Source: Dehalococcoidia bacterium (lineage in GTDB: Bacteria; Chloroflexota; Dehalococcoidia; UBA2979). Taken from it: DNA of 27,755 nt. The stretch is from assembly GCA_023228765.1 (NCBI GenBank), contig JALOAM010000023.1, positions 1 through 27,755 on the forward strand, in the 5' to 3' direction. Position 1 is the stretch's first letter, and each line of letters begins with the position of its first letter. Positions 1 through 10,972 of the stretch are shown here, one piece after another. A model generated the notes under the pieces. The model did not search any database. It had not been told where the DNA came from and saw only the letters and a list, made by a program, of their open reading frames with translations. Both the position numbers and the translations under genes were made by a program.

Positions 1-87
1 AGGGCGTTCAGCCGATCCTAGCGGGAGTGAGGGGTACGATGGGTGCATGACCGCCCCGATTTCCCGCGAGGATCGGCTGAACGCCCT
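1..87. repeat. 19-bp perfect inverted repeat flanking the metH start
   Basis: Bases 1-19 (AGGGCGTTCAGCCGATCCT) are the exact reverse complement of bases 69-87, which lie inside codons 8-14 of the first gene. The 49-nt spacer carries the putative -10 box and the ATG at 47. The pairing breaks at base 20/68 and could continue leftwards out of the window. It could be a regulatory hairpin, or a fold-back artefact if this is a contig edge. Confidence 0.85.
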
Positions 88-1117
88 GCACAACGCCCTC
101 CGCGAGCGCATCCTGGTGCTCGACGGCTCCTGGGGCGTCCTCATCCAGGGCAAGGGCCTCGGCGAGGCCGACTTCCGAGGTGAGCGCTTCGCCGACTGGG
201 ACCGCGACCTGAAGGGCGACGCGGAGGCGCTGAACCTGAGCGCTCCCGACTTCGTCCGCGGCATCCATCGCGAATACTTCGAAGCCGGCGCGGACATCGG
301 CGGCACGAACACCTTTACCGCCACCTCGATCTCACAGGCCGAGTTCGGCCTCGACGGCCTCGCGTTCGAACTGAACGAGGCGGGCGCGCGCCTCGCGCGT
401 GAGGCCGCCGCCGAGTTCGATGCGCAGGACGGCAGCACGCGCTGGGTCGCGGGCGCCCTCGGCCCCACGAACCGCACACTCTCGATCTCGGCGGACGCGA
501 ACGACCCCGGCGCGCGCGGCATCACCTTCGAGGAGATGTGCGACGCCTACATGGTGGCGGCACGCGGCCTCATCGCCGGCGGCGCGGACATCCTGCTCGT
601 GGAGACGACGTTCGACACCCTGAATGCGAAGGCCGCCGTCTTCGCCATCGACCAGGTCTTCGAGGAAGACAGCGTCCGCCTCCCGCTCTGGGTCTCGGGC
701 ACCATCGTCGACTTCTCGGGCCGCACGCTGACCGGACAGACCGTGGAGGCGTACTGGACCTCGATGAAGCACGCGGAGCCGTTCGCCGTGGGATTCAACT
801 GCTCGCTCGGCTCGGCGCAGCTGCGCCCCTACGTGGCGGAGCTCGCTCGCATCGCCGATGTCCCGATCAGCGCCTACCCGAACGCAGGCCTCCCGAACGA
901 GTTCGGGGGCTACGACGAGACGCCGGAGTTCATGGCGGAGGAGCTCTCCTCCTGGGCCCGTGACGGCCTCCTGAACATCATCGGCAGCTGCTGTGGCAGC
1001 ACGCCCGCGCACACGAAGGCGATCGCGGACGCGGTCCGGGGCCTCCCGCCGCGCGTGATCCCGGCGCACCGCCCCGTGCTCACTCTCTCGGGGCTCGAAG
1101 CACTCGAGGTCGGCTGA
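47..1117 (+). CDS. metH: Methionine synthase, homocysteine-binding half (split MetH, N-terminal part)
   Basis: 356 aa, matching the homocysteine S-methyltransferase barrel that forms about the first 350 residues of cobalamin-dependent methionine synthase. The zinc-binding cysteines are visible: Cys252 in FNCSLG and Cys315-Cys316 in GSCCGS, offset by five from E. coli MetH Cys247/310/311. It binds homocysteine and activates the thiol for methyl transfer from methylcobalamin. The protein stops after LSGLEALEVG, which lines up with the linker LSGLEPLNIG of the fused E. coli enzyme, at a double stop (TGATAG, 1115-1120). The remaining domains start 4 nt later in another frame. The ATG at 47 lies 6 nt after TACGAT (35-40), so the message may be leaderless; a purine-rich stretch at 22-34 is the alternative ribosome site. 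Function is certain at family level; whether the split is natural is discussed under findings. Confidence 0.93.
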   Translation: MTAPISREDRLNALHNALRERILVLDGSWGVLIQGKGLGEADFRGERFADWDRDLKGDAEALNLSAPDFVRGIHREYFEAGADIGGTNTFTATSISQAEFGLDGLAFELNEAGARLAREAAAEFDAQDGSTRWVAGALGPTNRTLSISADANDPGARGITFEEMCDAYMVAARGLIAGGADILLVETTFDTLNAKAAVFAIDQVFEEDSVRLPLWVSGTIVDFSGRTLTGQTVEAYWTSMKHAEPFAVGFNCSLGSAQLRPYVAELARIADVPISAYPNAGLPNEFGGYDETPEFMAEELSSWARDGLLNIIGSCCGSTPAHTKAIADAVRGLPPRVIPAHRPVLTLSGLEALEVG

Positions 1118-1121
1118 TAGC

Positions 1122-3803
<2,682 letters not shown>

Positions 3804-3812
3804 TCCCTCGCC

Positions 3813-4685
3813 TCAGTCAGGGGATGCCGCCCCGCGGAGCCCCAGGTTCCGGACCACCTCCAGCGCGGCCTGCGAGAAGTTCAGCGTGTACAGGTGGATC
3901 CCCGGCGCGCCCGCACGCAGCAGGTCCTCGCACACCTTCGTCGCTGCCTCCACGCCGATCGCGCGCCGTGCCTCCACGTCGTCCCCCGCCGCTTCAAGGC
4001 GCGCACGCACCTCCGCGGGGAACTCCGTGTTGTTCAGCGCCGCCATCCGGCCGATGCCCTCAACGTTCGTCGGGGGCATCACACCCGGGATCACCGGCGT
4101 GTGCACGCCGCGCACAGCCATGTCCTCGATGAAGCGCTCGTAGTACTCCGCGCGGAAGAAGAACTGCGTCATGGCGAGGTCGGCGGCGCGCAACTTCTCC
4201 GCCTGGTGATCGCGGTCCGACTCGGCGTTCGCGGCGCGCGGATGGCCCTCTGGGTGCGCGGCGACGGCGACCTCGAAGTCCCCGCGCTCGCGGATGAAGC
4301 CCACGAGGTCGATCGCGCGCGTGAAGTGGCCGGTCGCCTCCGTGCTGCCCTCCGGCAGGTCGCCGTGCAGCGCGAGGATCGTGTCGACGCCATCCTCGCG
4401 GTAGCCGTCCACGAACCCGGCGATCTCGTCGCGCGTGTGCGCGACACAGACCAGGTGCGGCACCGCCTCCACGCCCAGGTCGTGGCGGATGTGGTGCACC
4501 ACCTCCGCCGTGGGCCCGCGGGAAGAGCCCCCCGCCCCGTAGGTCACCGACATAAACGAGGGCTGCAGCCGCGCGAGGCGCGCGAGCGTGCGCTCCAGTC
4601 GGCGCTCGCCCTCGGCGTCCCGGGGCGCCGAGAACTCGAACGACAACGTGGGGCCGGCCTTGAGGAGGTCGAGGATCTTCGTCAT
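3813..4685 (-). CDS. metF: Methylenetetrahydrofolate reductase
   Basis: 290 aa, close to the usual bacterial MetF length (E. coli 296). This flavoprotein reduces 5,10-methylene- to 5-methyl-tetrahydrofolate, the methyl donor for MetH. Visible family motifs are FEFSAPRD with Glu17 at the position of the catalytic Glu28 of E. coli, VTYGAGGSS (47-55), and LHGDLPEG with the folate-binding Asp. The open frame runs far upstream to 5663 through the panE gene, but homology begins at MTKILDLLKAG. The ATG at 4685 has a GAGGG ribosome site close in front of it. The gene converges on metH with 9 bp between stop codons and no obvious terminator, so read-through or overlapping transcripts are possible. Confidence 0.95.
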   Translation of the reverse strand: MTKILDLLKAGPTLSFEFSAPRDAEGERRLERTLARLARLQPSFMSVTYGAGGSSRGPTAEVVHHIRHDLGVEAVPHLVCVAHTRDEIAGFVDGYREDGVDTILALHGDLPEGSTEATGHFTRAIDLVGFIRERGDFEVAVAAHPEGHPRAANAESDRDHQAEKLRAADLAMTQFFFRAEYYERFIEDMAVRGVHTPVIPGVMPPTNVEGIGRMAALNNTEFPAEVRARLEAAGDDVEARRAIGVEAATKVCEDLLRAGAPGIHLYTLNFSQAALEVVRNLGLRGAASPD

Positions 4686-4811
4686 GCCCTCATCGTGGGC
4701 GATCGTGGTTGATGACGCCAGTCGTTCCGGTGCCGGCGTGGGTCCTGACTCCTCCCCTCTGCCACACGGCGCGCGTATCGTGCACAGATCGACACCCAGC
4801 GGAGGATCTCG

Positions 4812-5795
4812 ATGCGTTATGTCATCTATGGTGCGGGGGCCATCGGTGGCGCCGTTGGTGCGCGGCTCGCGCAGCACGGGCACGACGCCGTGCTCATCGC
4901 CCGCGGCGCGCACCTCGAGGCGCTCCAGCGCGAGGGCGTCCACCTCCGCACCCCGTCCGAGGACTTCGTGCAGCCCGTCACAGCGGTCGGGCACCCCTCC
5001 GAGGTGGACTGGCGCGGAGACGAGGTCGTCCTGCTCACCGTGAAGACGCAGGACACGCCAAGCGCCCTCGACGCGCTCCGGTTCGCGGCCGGCAGTGACG
5101 TGCCCGTGATCTGCGCGCAGAACGGGCTGGAGAACGAACGGCTGGCCGCGCGGCGGTTCGCACGCGTCTACACCATGCTCGTGCAGATGCCCGCCACCTA
5201 CCTCCAACCGGGCGAGGTGCTCCTCAACGGCCTCGAGTTCTCCGGTGTCCTCCACGCCGGGCGTTATCCGGACGGCGTCGACGCAACGATCGAGGAGGTC
5301 TGCGCCGCGCTGAGCGCGAGCACCTTCGCCTCGAGGCCTGTCGCGGACCTCGCGCGGCTGAAGTACGCCAAGCTCGTCTACATCAACCTGCACAACGCGG
5401 TCCAGGCCACCTCCGGAGCCGCCGAGGGCACCGAGGAGATCGAGCGGCTGCTGATCGCGGAGGCGGAGCGCGTGCTGGACGCCGCCGGCATCCCGTACGC
5501 CTCGTGGGCCGAGTTCGACGAGGCGGCGCCGCTCGCCCGAGGCGAGGTACCCGGCTTCGACCGCACCGCCGCCGGGTCGACCTGGCAGAGCTTCGCGCGG
5601 GGCGCGGGGAGCATCGAGACGGACTTCCTCAACGGCGAGATCGTGATGCTGGGGACGCTCCACGGCGTGCCGACGCCGGTGAACCGCGCCGCGCAGGACC
5701 GCGTCACCCGCATGCTCGTCGATGGCACGCCACCAAGGAGTGTCCCGCCCGCCGAGATCCTCGACCTCGCGCGTGCGTACGGCGCAGAGGTCTAG
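4812..5795 (+). CDS. panE: 2-dehydropantoate 2-reductase family protein (ApbA/PanE)
   Basis: 327 aa, somewhat longer than E. coli PanE (303). The family reduces ketopantoate to pantoate with NADPH for coenzyme A synthesis. Seen in the sequence: an N-terminal Rossmann motif GAGAIGG (7-13), a probable catalytic lysine Lys187 in YAKLVYINLHN with a conserved Asn195, and a C-terminal SIETDFLNGE matching the family's TEIDFINGF segment with its substrate-binding Glu. The position of E. coli Asn180 appears to be Ile191, so a related ketopantoate-reductase-like dehydrogenase with a different substrate cannot be excluded. The ATG has a strong GGAGG site at 4801-4805. The gene diverges from metF with 126 bp between starts. 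Family assignment is firm; the exact substrate is inferred. Confidence 0.85.
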   Translation: MRYVIYGAGAIGGAVGARLAQHGHDAVLIARGAHLEALQREGVHLRTPSEDFVQPVTAVGHPSEVDWRGDEVVLLTVKTQDTPSALDALRFAAGSDVPVICAQNGLENERLAARRFARVYTMLVQMPATYLQPGEVLLNGLEFSGVLHAGRYPDGVDATIEEVCAALSASTFASRPVADLARLKYAKLVYINLHNAVQATSGAAEGTEEIERLLIAEAERVLDAAGIPYASWAEFDEAAPLARGEVPGFDRTAAGSTWQSFARGAGSIETDFLNGEIVMLGTLHGVPTPVNRAAQDRVTRMLVDGTPPRSVPPAEILDLARAYGAEV

Positions 5796-5868
5796 GCTCG
5801 CGGGACGATCGCCCGTTCCGCCCTCGGAAGGTCGGTGCTAGGCTCGGGACGGTCGAGGAGGAACGGTC

Positions 5869-6057
5869 ATGGGTTGTCCCATCCACATCTGGGTCCCGCT
5901 GATGGGCGCTGCGGCGCCGTTCGCGCGCGTTGCCCGTGATCGCATCCGCTCGATGCGCTCCTCCCGCGCTACTGAGGTCGAAGAAGCACCGCGCGAGCTG
6001 AAGCGCTGGGCGCCGGTGGGCCAGCCGTCCACCGAGACCTCCGAGGCGAACCGCTAA
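5869..6057 (+). CDS. Small unrecognised ORF, 62 aa
   Basis: I do not recognise this protein. It is supported by a near-ideal ribosome site (GAGGAGGAA, 5855-5863, 5 nt before the ATG), high GC at third codon positions like its neighbours, and its place in an otherwise empty gap between panE and the thioesterase-like gene. The N-terminus MGCPIHIWVP is apolar with one Cys, one His and one Trp, followed by a short hydrophobic stretch to about residue 18. A basic segment (ARDRIRSMRSSR) and a polar tail follow. There is no classical signal peptide or lipobox. The hydrophobic start plus basic segment would suit a small membrane-surface protein, but that is only a guess. A possible -10 box, TAGGCT, lies at 5839-5844. 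Confidence 0.6.
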   Translation: MGCPIHIWVPLMGAAAPFARVARDRIRSMRSSRATEVEEAPRELKRWAPVGQPSTETSEANR

Positions 6058-6106
6058 CCGCCTCGAGACTCCTCCTTCCCCCGCCCGCATCGAGAGAGGC
6101 TCCTCG

Positions 6107-6925
6107 TTGGGTGACGCGATCTTTCACCGTGACGGTGACCTGTTCGTCCCGTCCGAGTTTGCCGGTAGTCCCTGGTATCGCGGATACGTGCACGGTGGCC
6201 CGCCCGCCGGCCTCCTCGCGCGGTGCATCGAGCAGCACGTGGGCGATCCCGCCTACCAGCTCGTACGGCTGACGGTGGACCTGTTCCGCGCCGTCCCGTC
6301 CGTCCCGCTCCGCGCCACCGTCGAGACCGTCCGCGGAGGCCGTCGCGTGATGGGCGTGCAGGCCTCGCTGTGGGCTGGGGAGCAAGAGGTCACCCGTGCA
6401 TCCGCGCAGCTCCTCCGTCGTAGTGACGAGCCCGGCCTCCAGCCGCCGGTGCGCGTGCCGGAGGGGCCGGAGGGCCTCCCCGTAACGCAGGGCTTCGCCC
6501 GCGTCCGCGAGGACGGCGCCGTGGAGCACTCGCCCCGCAGCCTCCCCGGCTTCCACGCCACCATCGAGGTGGCATGGGCGACGGCGCCGAACGCGCCACA
6601 CCCGGCCGCGTGGATCCGCATCCCCATGCCGTTCATCGAGGGCGAGCCGACCTCGCCTGCGACGCAGGCCGCCGCGCTCTCCGACTTCGGGAACGCCATC
6701 GCGGGGCGCTTCACGCTGGAGGGCCAGGCCGGCGGCTCCTACATCAACAGTGACGTCACGCTCTACATGGACCGCGACCCGGTCGACGAGTGGGTCTGCC
6801 TCGAGGTCCCCTACCGCCAGGAGATCGGCGGCGTCGGCCACGTGGAGTCGATCTGGTATGACCGCGACGGTCGCTACGGCCGTGGTGTCCAGACCCGCCT
6901 GGCGAACTCCCACCGCGACGAGTAG
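6107..6925 (+). CDS. Thioesterase-like superfamily protein (TesB-type hotdog)
   Basis: 272 aa. The N-terminal half contains YRGYVHGGPPAGLLARCIE (about 25-43), the hotdog-fold signature of acyl-CoA thioesterase / TesB-like proteins, followed by LVRLTVDLFRAVP. The second half has a repeat-like strand SYINSDVTLYMDRDP and the closing VGHVESIWYDRDGRYGRGVQTRL, typical of double-hotdog proteins. Members hydrolyse acyl-CoA thioesters; the substrate cannot be read from sequence. The start is TTG at 6107 with GAGAGAGG (6091-6098) in front; no in-frame ATG exists before the conserved region. It ends 9 bp from the convergent GNAT gene. Family assignment is good, the specific enzymatic role uncertain. Confidence 0.75.
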   Translation: MGDAIFHRDGDLFVPSEFAGSPWYRGYVHGGPPAGLLARCIEQHVGDPAYQLVRLTVDLFRAVPSVPLRATVETVRGGRRVMGVQASLWAGEQEVTRASAQLLRRSDEPGLQPPVRVPEGPEGLPVTQGFARVREDGAVEHSPRSLPGFHATIEVAWATAPNAPHPAAWIRIPMPFIEGEPTSPATQAAALSDFGNAIAGRFTLEGQAGGSYINSDVTLYMDRDPVDEWVCLEVPYRQEIGGVGHVESIWYDRDGRYGRGVQTRLANSHRDE

Positions 6926-6934
6926 TCCGGCCCG

Positions 6935-7462
6935 CTAGCCCTCGGTCGACCCGTCGATCGGCGAGGCCTGCGAGGCGAGCCGCGCGATCGCGTCCGCCTC
7001 CATCCGGTACGGCAGCCACTCCTGCTGGTGAGCCATCCCGTGCGCCTCGTAGAACGCGCGCGCCGGGTTCCAGTCGAGCACGGAGAGTTCGAGGCGTGCC
7101 CACCCGCGCTCATGTGCGATCCGCGCAAGGGCGGCGAGCAGCGCGTGGCCCGCGCCGCTGTGGCGCGCTTCCTCGGCGACGAAGAGGTCCTCGCAGTAGA
7201 GGCCGGGGACGCCCTCCCACGTCGAGTAGTTCGGGAAGAAGAGGGCGAAGCCGACCGGGGCGCCCTCCTGCTCGGCGATCAGCGCCTCGAACACCGGTCG
7301 CTCGCCGAAGCCGTCCCGGAGGATGGCCGCGGGCGTCAGGTGTACGCGCTCCGGCGACTCGTGCTCGAACACGGCGAGGCCGCGGACGAACGCGATGATC
7401 GTCTCGGCATCCTCGGGCCGTGCGAAGCGGACGGTGGTCTGGTTGGTGGTCTGGGCCAGCAT
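6935..7462 (-). CDS. GNAT family N-acetyltransferase
   Basis: 175 aa single-domain GNAT protein transferring acetyl from acetyl-CoA to an amine. The cofactor loop is ARHSGAGHALL (about 99-109), preceded by LYCEDLFVAEE and followed by LELSVLDWNPARAFYEAHGM, the pattern of the spermidine/diamine acetyltransferase-like subgroup. The polyamine link is only by resemblance. The open frame extends upstream to 7762 through the divergent DUF255 gene, but homology starts at VRFARPEDAE. The ATG at 7462 is preceded by TATCCT (7470-7475) 7 nt upstream, suggesting a leaderless message; a GTG two codons earlier is possible. Only 70 bp separate it from the divergent DUF255 start, so the two promoters must overlap or abut. 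Confidence 0.88.
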   Translation of the reverse strand: MLAQTTNQTTVRFARPEDAETIIAFVRGLAVFEHESPERVHLTPAAILRDGFGERPVFEALIAEQEGAPVGFALFFPNYSTWEGVPGLYCEDLFVAEEARHSGAGHALLAALARIAHERGWARLELSVLDWNPARAFYEAHGMAHQQEWLPYRMEADAIARLASQASPIDGSTEG

Positions 7463-7532
7463 CCGCACGAGGATACGCGTCCTCCGGCACGCGATCCGTC
7501 CCCCTCGCCAGCCTCGTTGGTACCGTGGCTCC

Positions 7533-9611
7533 ATGAACCGCCTCGCGAACGAGTCCAGCCCGTACCTCCTGCAGCACGCCGACAACCCCGTGGACTGGTA
7601 CCCGTGGGGCGAGGAGGCGTTCGCGAAGGCGCGCGCGGAGGACAAGCCGATCCTCCTGTCGGTCGGGTACTCCTCGTGCCACTGGTGCCACGTCATGGCC
7701 CACGAGTCGTTCGAGGACGAGGCGATCGCTGCCCAGATGAACGAGGGCTTCGTGAACATCAAGGTCGACCGCGAGGAGCGGCCGGACGTGGACTCGGTCT
7801 ACATGACGTTCACGCAGGCGATGAGCGGCTCCGGCGGCTGGCCGATGACCGTCTTCCTCACGCCCGACCTCGAACCGTTCTACGCGGGCACCTACTTCCC
7901 GCCGGACGACCGCTACGGCCGCCCCGGCTTCCCGAAGCTCCTCGAGGGCGTCTCGCGCGCCTGGCGCGAGAACCGCGCGAGCGTGGTCGAGTCGGCGCAG
8001 GACCTGACGGCGAAGGTCCGCGAGGCGACCGGACGGCAGACCGAGGGCGGCTCTGGCGCGATCGCCGCGGCGACCTCGGAAGCGGCGTTCAAGGCCCTGG
8101 AGCACGCCTTCGACCCGCACTGGGGCGGCTTCGGCCGCGCGCCCAAGTTCCCCAGCGCCTCCAACCTCGAGTTCCTGCTCATGTACGGCGCGCGGACGGG
8201 CGAGGACGCCCCGACCGCGATGGCCCTGCACACCTGCCGGATGATGGCTGCAGGCGGCATGTACGACCACCTCGGCGGGGGCTTCGCGCGCTACTCGGTG
8301 GACGCGCAGTGGCTCGTTCCCCACTTCGAGAAGATGCTCTACGACAACGCCCTGCTCGCCCGGCTGTACGCGCACGCGTACCAGGTTTCGAGCGATGGGG
8401 TGGGCGGCGACGAGGCGTTCGCCACGGTCGTCCGCGAGACGCTGGACTACCTCCTCCGCGAGATGCTCGACGCCGGCGGCGGCTTCCACTCCGCGCAGGA
8501 CGCTGACTCCGAGGGCATCGAAGGCAAGTTCTTCGTCTGGACGCCCGCGGAGATCGCTGCGGTCCTCGGGCCGGAGGACGGCGCGGCGTTCTGCGCCGTC
8601 TACGCCGTGACCGAGGACGGCAACTTCGAGGATCCCCACCACCCGGAGTTCGGTCGGCGCAACGTCCTCAGCCGCCCCGAACCGCTTGAGGCTGTGGCGG
8701 AACGCCTCGCGCGTCCCGCCGCCGAGCTCGAGGCGGCGCTGCCCGCCTGGCGACAACAGCTGTTCGAGGAGCGCGCACGGCGCGTCCCGCCGGGGCTCGA
8801 CGACAAGGTGCTGACCTCCTGGAACGGTCTCGCGATCTCCGCGTTCGCCGAGGCCGGCCGCATCCTCGGCGAGCCGCGCTACGTGGAGGCCGCCCGTCGC
8901 ACCGCCGAGTTCATCCGCACCACGATGGTGCGCGACGGCCGCCTGATGCACTCCTACCGCGCGGAGACCTCGGGCACGGGCGAGGCGAAGGTGGACGCCC
9001 TCCTGGAGGACTACGCCTATCTCGGTCTCGGCCTGGTCGACCTGTACCGCGCGACCGGCGACCTCGGACTGATCGAATGGGCGACCACGTTGTACGAGGA
9101 CGCCCTCGCGCGGTTCGCGGACACGGACGGCACGTTCTTCGAGTCGCCCTCGGACGGCGAGTCGCTGATCCTGCGGCAGAAGCCGTTCTTCGACTCCCCG
9201 ACCCCGAGCGGGAACGCCTCGATGGCGATCCTCGGCTTCTGGCTCGCCCGGTACCTCGGACGGACCGAGTGGGAGGACGCGAGCCGCGCCGTCATCACGA
9301 GCGTCGCAGGGCAGTTCACCAGGGGCGCCACCGGCTTCGGCGCGATGCTCCAGGCGTTGGAGCTGCAGCTGGCCACCCCACGCGAGATCGTGGTGGTCGG
9401 GACGCCCTCCGAACGGGCGCCATTCGAACGTGAGATATCCAGACGTTATCTTCCTGCGGTGCTCCTCGCGCCGGCACGGACCGGCGGGGGCCTCCCGGTG
9501 TTGGAGGGCCGCTCCGCGGGCACCGGAGCGACCGCCTACGTCTGCGAGAACATGGTGTGCGACCTCCCGGCGACGAGCGTGAGCGCGTTCGTTGAGCAGC
9601 TCGACCACTAG
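7533..9611 (+). CDS. Thioredoxin domain-containing protein, DUF255 / YyaL type (spermatogenesis-associated protein 20 family)
   Basis: 692 aa, the normal length of this widely conserved family. The N-terminal thioredoxin-like domain begins NRLANESSPYLLQHADNPVDW and has a CHWC active site (Cys49, Cys52) in SSCHWCHVMAHESF, with GGWPMTVFLTPD just after. The rest is an (alpha/alpha)6-barrel-like region with family landmarks HFEKMLYDNALL, SAQDADSEG, and DDKVLTSWNGL. The biochemical role of the family is not established; a redox or glycan-related function has been suggested from fold. The ATG at 7533 is exactly 6 nt after TACCGT (7521-7526) with no Shine-Dalgarno, a candidate leaderless start. The end overlaps the start of the MFS gene by 20 nt, suggesting one transcription unit. 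Confidence 0.93.
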   Translation: MNRLANESSPYLLQHADNPVDWYPWGEEAFAKARAEDKPILLSVGYSSCHWCHVMAHESFEDEAIAAQMNEGFVNIKVDREERPDVDSVYMTFTQAMSGSGGWPMTVFLTPDLEPFYAGTYFPPDDRYGRPGFPKLLEGVSRAWRENRASVVESAQDLTAKVREATGRQTEGGSGAIAAATSEAAFKALEHAFDPHWGGFGRAPKFPSASNLEFLLMYGARTGEDAPTAMALHTCRMMAAGGMYDHLGGGFARYSVDAQWLVPHFEKMLYDNALLARLYAHAYQVSSDGVGGDEAFATVVRETLDYLLREMLDAGGGFHSAQDADSEGIEGKFFVWTPAEIAAVLGPEDGAAFCAVYAVTEDGNFEDPHHPEFGRRNVLSRPEPLEAVAERLARPAAELEAALPAWRQQLFEERARRVPPGLDDKVLTSWNGLAISAFAEAGRILGEPRYVEAARRTAEFIRTTMVRDGRLMHSYRAETSGTGEAKVDALLEDYAYLGLGLVDLYRATGDLGLIEWATTLYEDALARFADTDGTFFESPSDGESLILRQKPFFDSPTPSGNASMAILGFWLARYLGRTEWEDASRAVITSVAGQFTRGATGFGAMLQALELQLATPREIVVVGTPSERAPFEREISRRYLPAVLLAPARTGGGLPVLEGRSAGTGATAYVCENMVCDLPATSVSAFVEQLDH

Positions 9612-10851
9612 CGACGTCTCCGACCCCGGAGATCAGCCCAAGCTCCGCCCCTGGGATGCCTTCCGCTTCCGGGACTACCGCTACCTGTGGGTCGCGGGGT
9701 TCCTGTCCACCATGACGATGTGGATGCGGATCCTCTCCACGACCCAGTGGATCGAGGATGAGACCGGCACCGCCGCGGCGCTGGCCATCGTCGGCATCGT
9801 CCAGCTGATCGTGCAGGTCCCGGCGCTGCTGTACGGCGGCGCGCTGTCCGACAAGATCGACCGCAAGCGCCTGATGGGCACCGCCAACGCGATCTCGATG
9901 GCGATCCTGCTGGTCCTCGGCTTCATGGACGCCAGCGGGATCCTGAACCTGTGGATGGTCTACGTCGCCATCGCGATGGCCGCCGTCACCCAGATGATGG
10001 TGAACCCCACGAGGAATGCGTTGATGCCGGCCACGCTGCCGCGCACGCACATCATGCTGGGCGTCACCACCGACACGGCGAGCCAGAGCGGCGCGATGAT
10101 CGTCGGCCCGCTGATCTTCGCCTACGTCGCGTCCCAGTTCGGCCTCACCACCTCGTTCTTCGTCGGCGCGGCGCTCGCACTGCCGTCCGCCTTCGCGCCG
10201 ACGCTGATCCGCGCCGCCGGACGCGCTGAGGGCGGTTCGGACGGCTCGATGATCGAGCGCATCCGCGAGGGCTTCGTCTTCGTCGTGCACCACCCGATCC
10301 TGCCGGGCCTCTTCCTGCTCGACACCGGCAACACGGTGGTCTCGTTCTACCGCGAGATCCTCCCCGCCCTCGCCCGAGGGCTGTTCAAGTCGGACGCGGC
10401 CGGTACGGGCCTCCTGGGCGCCGCAAACTCGGTCGGGGCGGTCACGGGCGCCGTGGGCGTGCTGTTCTTCGCCGGCTACCGGGCGAAGGGCATGCTCGTC
10501 CTGTACGCCACGCTCGTGTACGCCGTGGCGCTGTTCGGGTTCGGCAGCGTGAACACGCTCTGGATGGGCATGGTGATGATCGCCATCCTCGGCGGCGCGG
10601 ACGCGGTCACCGTGGCCGTGCGCCAGACGACGATCCAGCTCACGACGCCCGACCACATGCGAGGGCGCGCGTTCTCGTTCATGATCCTGGCCGCGCAGAC
10701 CGCGAACAATATCGGCACGATCTGGGTCGGCTTCTGGGCTGCCGCCATCGGCCCCAGCAACACGATGATCCTCGGCGGTGTGATCGCCGTCATCGCCACG
10801 CTCATCGTGTGGCGGGTGTGGCGACCGATCCGCGAGTATCGCTACCCGTAA
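9592..10851 (+). CDS. MFS transporter (exporter-like, MFS_3 / EntS type)
   Basis: 419 aa integral membrane protein with about 12 hydrophobic segments. MFS motif A is visible in the loop after the second segment: GGALSDKIDRKRLMG. The N-terminal RFRDYRYLWVAGFLSTMTMWM and the segment MVNPTRNALMPATLP are typical of the enterobactin-exporter/MFS_3 group. It probably exports a small molecule by proton antiport; the substrate is unknown. The start is TTG at 9592, which overlaps the DUF255 gene by 20 nt. No better in-frame start exists before the first conserved residues, so translation is probably coupled. There is no obvious terminator after the stop; an AT-richer gap follows. Confidence 0.9.
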   Translation: MSSSTTSDVSDPGDQPKLRPWDAFRFRDYRYLWVAGFLSTMTMWMRILSTTQWIEDETGTAAALAIVGIVQLIVQVPALLYGGALSDKIDRKRLMGTANAISMAILLVLGFMDASGILNLWMVYVAIAMAAVTQMMVNPTRNALMPATLPRTHIMLGVTTDTASQSGAMIVGPLIFAYVASQFGLTTSFFVGAALALPSAFAPTLIRAAGRAEGGSDGSMIERIREGFVFVVHHPILPGLFLLDTGNTVVSFYREILPALARGLFKSDAAGTGLLGAANSVGAVTGAVGVLFFAGYRAKGMLVLYATLVYAVALFGFGSVNTLWMGMVMIAILGGADAVTVAVRQTTIQLTTPDHMRGRAFSFMILAAQTANNIGTIWVGFWAAAIGPSNTMILGGVIAVIATLIVWRVWRPIREYRYP

Positions 10852-10949
10852 GCACAGACGATCGTGTCATGCTCTCGATACCCATCGCACCCGCGTTGCG
10901 ACCGCTGCTCCACGCCGCCTCCACCACGTCATGTGGACGATGTAGCGTC

Positions 10950-10972
10950 GTTGATATTGCAACTTAATCAAC
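10950..10972. promoter_or_regulatory. AT-rich inverted repeat, possible operator
   Basis: GTTGAT (10950-10955) and ATCAAC (10967-10972) form perfect 6-bp arms with an 11-bp spacer. They lie in the most AT-rich stretch of the window, between the MFS stop and the phosphatase-like gene. Geometry suits a dimeric repressor or activator site; there is no direct evidence for the regulator. A TACAGT box at 11021-11026 could be the -10 element of the downstream gene. Confidence 0.35.

Noticed and set aside
3813..5663. A 616-residue version of MetF with a long N-terminal extension
   Set aside because: The extension is antisense to panE and has no family similarity; MetF homology and a ribosome site start at 4685.
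4812..5795. panE as a pseudogene because the Asn180 equivalent looks changed
   Set aside because: The frame is intact, cofactor motif, lysine and C-terminal Glu segment are present, and the local alignment by eye may be off by a residue.
7110..9608. An 832-codon minus-strand open frame opposite the DUF255 gene
   Set aside because: Same codon-bias shadow effect; the plus strand encodes a full, recognisable protein.
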